Source: an uncultured Eubacteriales bacterium (GTDB taxonomy: Bacteria > Bacillota > Clostridia > Christensenellales > Borkfalkiaceae). Taken from it: 11,121 bases of DNA. A program made the translations under genes and the position numbers. The notes beneath the pieces were generated by a model that worked only from the letters and a program-made list of their open reading frames with translations, had not been told where the DNA came from and searched no databases. Positions 6,423 through 11,121 of the stretch are shown piece after piece. The DNA is taken from the NCBI GenBank assembly GCA_905210545.1, contig CAJLXC010000043.1:1-11121 (forward strand), read 5' to 3'. The first letter of the stretch is position 1; each line of letters opens with the position of its first letter.

Positions 6423-7099
6423 TTAACCCCCTCCGGCAACGGGAATTCGAGAATTTTATACTTCTCGCCACGACTTTTTAAATAAGTCCTTCCGTTGCCG
6501 TCAACGGTCATAACCTCTACTGCTTTTTCCGAAACGCCGTTAAGTCTTAAAAAATCGGTTACGTTTTTTTCTTCGGTTTTAAGGAGAGACAGATTACGCT
6601 TGACCGTTTTGCCTTCGTTGACGACGAGTACGGGCAAGGAAGTGCCTTTCGTTTTAGATTCCGATTGCAGTGCGGAAAGCTTTCCGTTAGACTCGAAAAT
6701 CGCGTAGTCCACGTCGTCGAGAGAAAAATATCCCGCGGCGCGCATCGATTCTATAAGGTCTTCCACGTCCATGTTGTTCTGTTTCAGCTCGTAAAAATTT
6801 ACGCCGTCCTTGTTTATGACGACGCTCGGTTTGCCCGAAATAACGTGTTTGGCAACGTCGCCGGAGCGTTCTATAAGCGAAAGAATCTGATGCAGAATAA
6901 ACAGTGTGAAAACCGCCACGAGTCCGTAAACGAGCGGAATGGATACGTCTGCCATAGGCACGCACGCAAGGTCCGCGATGATAAGCGTTACGATAAACTC
7001 AAACGGCTGCATTTCTCCTATTTGCCGTTTTCCCATAAGCCGCATCACTATAACCAAAGCGATAAACGTTATTAGCGTTCTGATAAAAATAACCGTCAT
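6416..7099 (-). CDS. DUF421 (YetF-like) membrane protein
   Basis: This is a 227-residue protein with three predicted N-terminal membrane segments (about 3-20, 33-50 and 56-74) followed by a cytoplasmic domain. RLMGKRQIGEMQPFEFIVTL (20-39) is the hallmark of the DUF421/YetF family, and GKPSVVINKDGV near 109-120 begins its soluble domain. Family members such as YetF, YrbG and YkjA of Bacillus are connected with spore or envelope properties, but their molecular role is not firmly established. No Shine-Dalgarno sequence is visible before the ATG, though the start fits the family alignment. It is the first gene of a minus-strand pair with DUF4363. A promoter (7153-7181) shares its -35 box with the folT promoter, so the two transcripts may be jointly regulated. 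Confidence 0.88.
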   Translation of the reverse strand: MTVIFIRTLITFIALVIVMRLMGKRQIGEMQPFEFIVTLIIADLACVPMADVSIPLVYGLVAVFTLFILHQILSLIERSGDVAKHVISGKPSVVINKDGVNFYELKQNNMDVEDLIESMRAAGYFSLDDVDYAIFESNGKLSALQSESKTKGTSLPVLVVNEGKTVKRNLSLLKTEEKNVTDFLRLNGVSEKAVEVMTVDGNGRTYLKSRGEKYKILEFPLPEGVKW

Positions 7100-7152
7100 A
7101 ACGGTAGTTTGAGAAACCGCGCGAAAATTATGCCGTTTTAATTCCCGAAATT

Positions 7153-7181
7153 TTTATAAAACACGCGGGCGCGCTTGACAA
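7153..7181 (-). promoter_or_regulatory. Promoter for the DUF421-DUF4363 genes
   Basis: On the minus strand TTGTCA (7181-7176), a 17-nt spacer and TATAAA (7158-7153) form a good promoter, predicting a start near 7146 and a leader of about 47 nt. Its -35 box is the complement of the folT -35 box. Confidence 0.62.
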
Positions 7182-7191
7182 GCGCGCCCGC
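7165..7191. promoter_or_regulatory. Perfect 11-bp palindrome around the shared -35 boxes
   Basis: 7165-7175 is the exact reverse complement of 7181-7191, separated by 5 nt (TGACA). The sequence is almost entirely G and C except for the TTGACAA centre, which holds the -35 boxes of both divergent promoters. This position suits an operator controlling both directions. A terminator is possible in shape, but there is no good T-run on the plus strand, and no gene end lies near it on either strand. The binding protein, if any, is unknown. Confidence 0.6.
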
Positions 7192-7204
7192 TTAATGTTA
7201 TCAT
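7175..7204 (+). promoter_or_regulatory. Promoter for riboswitch-folT transcript
   Basis: Consensus TTGACA (7175-7180) and TATCAT (7199-7204) are separated by 18 nt, with an extended TG at 7196-7197. The expected start, about 7 nt past the -10 box, is 7211, which is exactly the first base of riboswitch helix P1. This agreement between two independent predictions supports both. Confidence 0.72.
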
Positions 7205-7210
7205 TATTGC

Positions 7211-7326
7211 GTAGAGTAGCAAAGACGCGTTAAGTGTTGCAGAATGGGATGTCGTTTGCAAACGAAAAGCTTTCGCGCCGACGCGGCGTGACGACAGGGC
7301 TTGCGGTGTCTTTGCGCGTCCGCTAT
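7211..7326 (+). ncRNA. Tetrahydrofolate (THF) riboswitch
   Basis: This RNA matches the folT-associated THF riboswitch class. AGAGTAG (7213-7219) begins the aptamer, CGCGTTAAGTG (7226-7236) and GAATGGGATGTCG (7242-7254) are the invariant core, and GCGGTG (7303-7308) and TCCGC (7319-7323) finish it. Helices are visible: P1 GTAG/CTAT (7211-7214 with 7323-7326), P2 7219-7225 with 7309-7315, and P3 7237-7241 with 7257-7261. The part between ACGA (7261-7264) and GCGGTG is longer than in the short Streptococcus form and holds extra hairpins, including 7276-7280 with 7284-7288. It precedes a folate-type ECF transporter gene, the classic context. The class binds reduced folates and normally lowers expression when they are abundant. 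Whether control here is transcriptional or translational is open: both a weak terminator-like stem (7314-7319 with 7333-7338, then TTTTTT) and an anti-Shine-Dalgarno stretch (7347-7353) follow. Confidence 0.92.
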
Positions 7327-7346
7327 TATCGAGCGCGTTTTTTCGT

Positions 7347-7418
7347 TCCTTTCCGTTTAGTCGGGGCGAACGAATCGTCCGCGTAAAATTTTATCGGTCT
7401 CTCTCGATTTTGAAAGGA
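7347..7418 (+). promoter_or_regulatory. Expression platform: anti-SD and SD of folT
   Basis: TCCTTTC (7347-7353) is exactly complementary to GAAAGGA (7412-7418), which contains most of the folT Shine-Dalgarno sequence. A competing 7-bp hairpin (7342-7348 with 7368-7374) overlaps the anti-SD. Two exclusive folds that expose or hide the ribosome site could thus be coupled to ligand binding. The pairings are seen; the switching is inferred. Confidence 0.5.
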
Positions 7419-7428
7419 GACTTTTTTT

Positions 7429-8091
7429 ATGAACTTTTTACTCTTAAAGCCGAACGCTTTCGATTTTAAAAGCATCTTCGGCAATCTCGCTTCCAAATGG
7501 TATTATTATCTCATACTCGCCGTTTTCGTCGTTGCGCTCGTGCTGTTTTTCGCGCTGAAAAAACGTCCGGAACGCAACAATCTCGGCAAAACGCAGAAAA
7601 TCGTTTACGTGGCGGTGCTGTCCGCGCTTGCGTTCGCGGCTAATTATTTTACGGTAAAAATAAGCGACGCGTTGCAGATTTCTTTCGTCGCGACGGTTGG
7701 GTTTATCGCCGGGTATCTGCTCGGCGGGGGACTCGGCTTTGTCGCTTCGTTCACGGGAGATCTGATTTGCGGAATCGTCGCGCCGTTCGGGGCGTATAAT
7801 CCCGTTATAGGTATAGGATCGGGGTTGTGGGGGCTTATTCCGGGACTTATATTCACGTATTTCGGAGGGAACGACTACGTTAAAACGATTATATCTTTTA
7901 TCGTTTCGTTTGCGGTTTGCTCGTTCGCGGTGAACACGCTCGGACTTTCGCTTATGTATTCTATGTCGTTCAAAAGTCTTATGAGCCTTTTGCCGATAAA
8001 GCTGATAACGGTTCTCGCCAACGCTGCGTTGTGTCTTACGCTTACGGCGTTGCTGCCGCGCGTTCTGCCCAAAGAAAAATTCAACGTATAA
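7429..8091 (+). CDS. folT: Folate ECF transporter S component, FolT-like
   Basis: This is the substrate-binding membrane subunit of an energy-coupling factor transporter, probably importing folates with a shared EcfA-EcfA'-EcfT module encoded elsewhere. The S-component fold starts near residue 55 and includes several membrane segments and the typical GYLLGGGLGFVASFTGDL block (95-112), followed by APFGAYNPVIGIGSGLWGLIPGL (118-140). The specificity call rests mainly on the THF riboswitch directly upstream. At 220 residues it is longer than usual (about 170-180): residues 1-54 add one extra hydrophobic segment (about 24-43) and a basic linker KKRPERNNLGK. The ATG at 7429 has GGAG at 7416-7419, 9 nt away, so this long form is the translated one. 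A strong terminator follows within the end of the convergent flippase gene. Confidence 0.87.
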   Translation: MNFLLLKPNAFDFKSIFGNLASKWYYYLILAVFVVALVLFFALKKRPERNNLGKTQKIVYVAVLSALAFAANYFTVKISDALQISFVATVGFIAGYLLGGGLGFVASFTGDLICGIVAPFGAYNPVIGIGSGLWGLIPGLIFTYFGGNDYVKTIISFIVSFAVCSFAVNTLGLSLMYSMSFKSLMSLLPIKLITVLANAALCLTLTALLPRVLPKEKFNV

Positions 8092-8124
8092 AACAACAGA
8101 CCGTTTTAACGCTTATTGCGTTCG

Positions 8125-8162
8125 TCGGTTGCGTAAACGCTTACGCAACCGATTTCTTTTTC
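8125..8162 (+). terminator. folT terminator, overlapping the flippase gene end
   Basis: A perfect 12-bp stem (8125-8136 pairs with 8141-8152, loop ACGC) is followed by TTTCTTTTT. Its 3' arm lies in the last codons and stop of the convergent gene on the other strand. That strand shows no T-run after the hairpin, so it looks one-directional. Confidence 0.8.
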
Positions 8163-9661
8163 CGCCGTCTTAATGGCGAAAAGGTTTTTATCGTGCTTAT
8201 ATCGATCAGTCCGAAGCCTGCGAACGTCAGCACGGTAAAGGTATAGAGAATCGTTCCGCATACTAAAAGAGTGAAAAACGAGCCTAAATAAGGCAGCAGC
8301 ATTTTTCGCAGCATCGCACCGAGAAGCGTTGCGGGCAGAACGGCAACGCACGCTTTAAAAAGCGCGCCGAAATACGCGGGTTTAAAAGGACACTGCTTTT
8401 TTATCAGCAAAAGGTTAAGCACGGAAGTAAGCACGTAAATGAAAGATAGTCCTACAAGCAGCGCGTTTATTCCAAGACGTTGCGGAAGAAGCCATACGGA
8501 AAGCAGCATAAACGCGCCGCCGATCGCGGTTATAAGCAAGGACTTTTTCTCTAATCCTATAGAGTTCAGTATGCTTGTCGAAACGGAAGAAAGTCCCATA
8601 AATACCATTAAAAACGCCGAACGCGAAAGGAAATTCCCGCACTCGTAGCTGCCGAACACGACGATGCCCGCTTCTTCTCCGCAGACGGTAAAGACGGGAA
8701 TGAACGAAACGGTTAGGAGGGTGGTAAAGCGCACGGCTTTTTCCACGTCGTTTTTAAGCTGCGCGTTTTTCTTGCCGTAGTAGCTCTCGGATATTTCGGG
8801 AACGAGAACGATGATAAAAGAGCTTATCAGCGTGGTGGGGATAGAGAGAATGGGCATAGCCTGCCCAAGCGCCGCGCCGTAAAGAACCATCGATTCCGAT
8901 TGCGAATAGCCCGCTTTTACGAGCTGCAAGGGAAGAATTATCGATACGAGCGAAACGGAGAGCGAAGTCACCGTTCTCATCGCGGTGACGGGCGTTGCGG
9001 AAGAAAGGAGCGGTTTTAACTGACCTTTGGGCGAAGCGAGTTTGTTTTTTCTGACAAAGAACACGACCGTTGCGAGCGAGAACGAGAAAATATACGAACA
9101 AAGTACCGCCGCGCCCGCGCGGAACGCTCCCTGATAAGCGGTAGTCGCGCGGTTTATCAGCAGAATGCCGACGATTATCATACATATTTCTTCTAACAGC
9201 TCTATCACGCTGTACGGCAAAAAGTCCTTGTTGCCCCAGAACACGCCGCGAAGCACCGAGTAAAGCGAAGTAAAAACGATACCCGGCAAAACCACGAGAA
9301 AAATATTCATACACCTTTCGTCGGCGAAAAGGAAAGCGAATTTTTTTCCGAACAGAAGACATACGACGCACACGGGCAGAACGGTGAACAGCGTTGAGGC
9401 AAGCCCCGCGGTAATTATTTTGTTTACGTCGCGCAGGCGATTTTCGGACTTATATTTGGTCATAAGCCGCGAAACCGTGATGGGCGTGCCGGAGCAACTC
9501 GCGATTAAAAGGAACGCAAAGACCGAAAGCGCGACCTGATACATTCCCACGCCTTCCGCGCCGATGGAACGGGATAAATAAATACGGTAAACAAACCCTA
9601 AAAACTTTTCGCAAACAGAGAAAACGGTAACGATAGCCACCGTTTTAAAAAACTTTCTCAA
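8141..9661 (-). CDS. Oligosaccharide flippase family protein (SpoVB/MurJ-like, MOP superfamily)
   Basis: This is a 506-residue polytopic membrane protein with about 14 hydrophobic segments, the size and pattern of the MVF/polysaccharide transporter branch of the MOP superfamily. The N-terminus (MRKFFKTVAIVTVFSVCEKFLG, spanning 1-22, and the following YRIYLSRSIGAEGVGMYQ) resembles SpoVB-like proteins. GTPITVSRLMTKYK near 58-71 and LRGVFWGNKDFLPYSVIELLEE (about 137-158) are further family blocks. SpoVB acts in spore cortex synthesis and MurJ flips lipid II; which role applies here cannot be told, and Wzx-type export is also possible. The C-terminus is a basic RRRKKK tail. The start codon is TTG at 9661, with AAAGG about 11 nt upstream. 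No alternative start fits the family N-terminus as well. The 3' end overlaps the folT terminator. Confidence 0.88.
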   Translation of the reverse strand: MRKFFKTVAIVTVFSVCEKFLGFVYRIYLSRSIGAEGVGMYQVALSVFAFLLIASCSGTPITVSRLMTKYKSENRLRDVNKIITAGLASTLFTVLPVCVVCLLFGKKFAFLFADERCMNIFLVVLPGIVFTSLYSVLRGVFWGNKDFLPYSVIELLEEICMIIVGILLINRATTAYQGAFRAGAAVLCSYIFSFSLATVVFFVRKNKLASPKGQLKPLLSSATPVTAMRTVTSLSVSLVSIILPLQLVKAGYSQSESMVLYGAALGQAMPILSIPTTLISSFIIVLVPEISESYYGKKNAQLKNDVEKAVRFTTLLTVSFIPVFTVCGEEAGIVVFGSYECGNFLSRSAFLMVFMGLSSVSTSILNSIGLEKKSLLITAIGGAFMLLSVWLLPQRLGINALLVGLSFIYVLTSVLNLLLIKKQCPFKPAYFGALFKACVAVLPATLLGAMLRKMLLPYLGSFFTLLVCGTILYTFTVLTFAGFGLIDISTIKTFSPLRRRKKKSVA

Positions 9662-9744
9662 ATCGAGTTCCGCCTTTAATAGCTCTTATATGTATTCTAT
9701 TCGGCTCGTCCGATAAATATAATATCGGTATGAGAAAGTTTTTT
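9647..9744. repeat. 14-bp perfect inverted repeat formed by two divergent gene starts
   Basis: AAAAAACTTTCTCA at 9647-9660 is the exact reverse complement of TGAGAAAGTTTTTT at 9731-9744. Both arms are the first codons (M-R-K-F-F) of the flippase and LysM genes, pointing away from each other across 70 bp. The identity includes synonymous positions, so it is not explained by protein similarity alone. Confidence 0.6.
9718..9723 (+). promoter_or_regulatory. Consensus -10 box directly before the LysM start
   Basis: A perfect TATAAT lies 6 nt before the ATG at 9730, so transcription would begin at or next to the A of the start codon. The best-spaced -35 (9695-9700, TTCTAT) is poor. The box sits inside a small hairpin (CCGATA with TATCGG around it). 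This implies a leaderless mRNA. Confidence 0.5.
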
Positions 9745-10014
9745 TATCGGGTAACAGACGGCGACGATATAATGAGTATAGCCGCGCGGTTCGGGGTGTC
9801 GGCGTTTTCTCTCGTCGCGGACAACGAGTTGATAAAAGAGCCGTCGGAGGGGGACGTTCTTTTCGTTTACGTGCGGGAGGGAACGAGGTATAAAATAACG
9901 CCTTATGACAGTCTTAAAAGCATAGCGGAGAAATTTTCCGTCACGCCGTTTGAAATAAGGAGCAAAAACGGTAATATTCCGTACGTTTTTTACGGAACGG
10001 AAATAATAATTTGA
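9730..10014 (+). CDS. Small protein of two LysM domains
   Basis: This 94-residue protein is made almost entirely of two LysM repeats, at about 6-48 (YRVTDGDDIMSIAARFGVS, then the GDVLFVY end) and 53-94 (YKITPYDSLKSIAEKFSVT, then YGTEIII). LysM domains bind N-acetylglucosamine-containing polymers such as peptidoglycan. There is no signal peptide, membrane segment or catalytic domain, so how it would reach the wall is unclear; it might act inside the cell or forespore. The upstream frame is open but has no ATG, GTG or TTG, so the ATG at 9730 is the first possible start. No Shine-Dalgarno sequence precedes it, and a TATAAT box stands 6 nt away, suggesting leaderless translation. It diverges from the flippase gene, which may point to shared envelope work. 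Confidence 0.8.
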   Translation: MRKFFYRVTDGDDIMSIAARFGVSAFSLVADNELIKEPSEGDVLFVYVREGTRYKITPYDSLKSIAEKFSVTPFEIRSKNGNIPYVFYGTEIII

Positions 10015-10057
10015 GAAAATGTTTTTAAATTAAGCTGTCGTTTCTTGAAAAAAACGA

Positions 10058-10086
10058 TTGTCAATCTCTCTTAAATATGCTAAAAT
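10058..10086 (+). promoter_or_regulatory. Promoter for degV
   Basis: TTGTCA (10058-10063), a 17-nt spacer and TAAAAT (10081-10086) with a TGC extended -10 (10078-10080) form a strong sigma-A-type promoter. The predicted start near 10093 gives a leader of about 53 nt. degV is thus independent of the LysM gene, after which no clear terminator was seen. Confidence 0.75.
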
Positions 10087-10145
10087 ATATTTACCGGTTG
10101 CGGTTTGCGCATCGGCTCATTTGATAACTAACGGAGAGATAATTT

Positions 10146-10994
10146 ATGAAAATAGCCATATCCGTCGAATCGACGAGCGACCTTTCCAAAGATCTGATAG
10201 AAAAATACGATATAAAAATTATACCTTTTCATATAATTCTCGGTGACGCCGATTTTAAAGACGGAGAACGCTCTCCGGAAGATATTTTCGCGTTCGTGGA
10301 TAAAAATAAAATTTTACCCAAAACCACCGCGATAAACGAATTCGAATACGCGGAATATTTTGCGGAACTTAAAAAGGAATACGACGCGGTCGTCCATATC
10401 ACGCTTTCGAGCTGTATTTCTTCTTCCTGCTCCAACGCGGAAAAAGCCGCCGCGGAAATGCAAAACGTCTACGTGGTTGACAGCAAAAGTCTTTCTACCG
10501 GGATAGCGCTTCTCGCACTCTACGCGCGCGAGCTTGTCGACAACGGGACTTCGCCCGACGTTATTGCGGAAAAACTTAAAGAAAGACGCGAAAAACTGCA
10601 GGTCAGTTTCGTTGTGGAAAAACTCGAATATCTCTATAAAGGCGGCAGATGCAACAGTTTGCAGTTGCTCGGCGCAAACCTTTTGAAAATTCGTCCGAGA
10701 ATCGTGCTTAAAGACGGCAAGATGATTTCCGATAAAAAATACCGCGGCAAAATGGACGCGGTAATCGCAAAATACTGCGCCGATGTTTTAGAAGAATTCA
10801 ATACGCCCGATCTTACGAGAATTTTTATAACTTATACTACCGCCACGCCGGAAATGGTTGCCGCTGCGCGCTCCGCTTGCGAAAACGCGGGGTTCAAGTC
10901 CATTATAGAAACGCGTGCCGGATGCACCATAGCAAGTCACTGTGGCGCAAATACCTTGGGAATTTTGTTTTTCAACGACGGTTCTCGCGGCTGA
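10146..10994 (+). CDS. DegV family fatty-acid-binding protein
   Basis: DegV proteins bind a fatty acid in the cytoplasm; the FakB members present it to the kinase FakA for phosphorylation and use in phospholipid synthesis. The 282-residue length is typical. Family marks are ESTSDLSKDLIEKY near 8-21, IIPFHIILGD (26-35), the Thr/Ser-rich ligand loop around KTTAIN (59-64), HITLSSCISSSCSNA (about 84-98), VVDSKSLSTG near 110-119, EYLYKGGRCN (about 161-170) and the C-terminal SHCGANTLGI. The ligand loop reads TTAIN rather than the common TSQPS, so ligand range may differ. GGAGAG at 10133-10138 precedes the ATG at good spacing. No fakA (DAK2-domain) gene is near, so calling it FakB would go beyond the evidence. 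Confidence 0.93.
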   Translation: MKIAISVESTSDLSKDLIEKYDIKIIPFHIILGDADFKDGERSPEDIFAFVDKNKILPKTTAINEFEYAEYFAELKKEYDAVVHITLSSCISSSCSNAEKAAAEMQNVYVVDSKSLSTGIALLALYARELVDNGTSPDVIAEKLKERREKLQVSFVVEKLEYLYKGGRCNSLQLLGANLLKIRPRIVLKDGKMISDKKYRGKMDAVIAKYCADVLEEFNTPDLTRIFITYTTATPEMVAAARSACENAGFKSIIETRAGCTIASHCGANTLGILFFNDGSRG

Positions 10995-11121
10995 TAACCT
11001 GCGCAACTCTGCGTTACTGCTCGTCACGCCAAACTCGATGACCGAAGAGGTCAATCTCGTCTGTCGCGGGTCGCGAGCCTTGATTTAAAAAAAACATAAA
11101 AATCGCCCCGACGGCAAAAGC
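10995..11121. other. Region after degV, no gene recognised
   Basis: No coding region is supported here. There are short hairpins (for example TGACC-GAAGA-GGTCA near 11039-11053). Read on the minus strand, the right edge has GGGGCGATTTTTATGTTTTTTTT, which looks like the end of a terminator whose hairpin lies partly beyond the window; a leftward gene may therefore end just outside. No terminator for degV itself was found. Confidence 0.35.

Noticed and set aside
7165..7191. Palindrome read as an ordinary terminator
   Set aside because: It lies between divergent genes at their promoters, with no gene ending nearby and a poor T-run on the plus strand; an operator fits better, though a terminator is not excluded.
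10021..10060. Terminator after the LysM gene
   Set aside because: Only a weak A-T stem is possible and it overlaps the degV -35 box.
10788..11054. 88-codon minus-strand frame across the end of degV
   Set aside because: Most of it is the mirror of degV codons and the start lacks a ribosome site.

Overview
The window looks like chromosomal DNA from a Gram-positive anaerobe of the Bacillota, most likely a Clostridia-type lineage. The evidence is the divergent tmcAL / pta-ackA block, the yceD-rpmF pair, a C4 zinc-ribbon L32, a DUF421-DUF4363 pair, a SpoVB-like flippase, a DegV protein and an ECF folate transporter under a tetrahydrofolate (THF) riboswitch. Base composition is intermediate, with AT-rich promoters and CG-rich coding DNA. 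No species can be named from sequence alone. No phage, insertion sequence, CRISPR array or defence system is visible. The content is housekeeping, and the unusual material is mostly regulatory.

Layout. 1-27 is a strong hairpin, and 28-290 has no convincing gene. tmcAL (minus, 291-1466) and the acetate operon pta-ackA (plus, 1611-3877) diverge from a 144-bp AT-rich spacer. In that spacer two promoters face each other and overlap. A near-consensus promoter (3914-3942) then drives yceD-rpmF (3971-4615), which ends at a clear terminator (4647-4683). On the minus strand follow nagA (4825-5973, own promoter) and, upstream of it, DUF4363 and DUF421 membrane-protein genes that overlap by 7 nt. Divergent from these is folT (7429-8091), led by a THF riboswitch (7211-7326) whose P1 stem begins at the predicted transcription start. 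The two divergent promoters here share one -35 sequence in the centre of a perfect 11-bp palindrome. folT converges with a SpoVB/MurJ-type flippase gene (8141-9661, TTG start). A small LysM protein gene (9730-10014), apparently leaderless, diverges from the flippase gene. The last gene is degV (10146-10994) with its own promoter, followed by about 127 nt of uninterpreted sequence.

How the genes may work together. Pta and AckA turn acetyl-CoA into acetate and ATP. TmcAL, transcribed from the same spacer, uses acetate and ATP to acetylate the wobble cytidine of elongator tRNA-Met. NagA also releases acetate, while feeding amino-sugar salvage. YceD-L32 is a ribosome-assembly pair. FolT imports folates and is controlled by THF sensing. 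The flippase and LysM genes suggest cell-envelope work. The window does not show a clearly new multi-gene system. The strongest leads are the riboswitch-plus-palindrome control of folT, the face-to-face promoters of tmcAL/pta, and the leaderless LysM gene.
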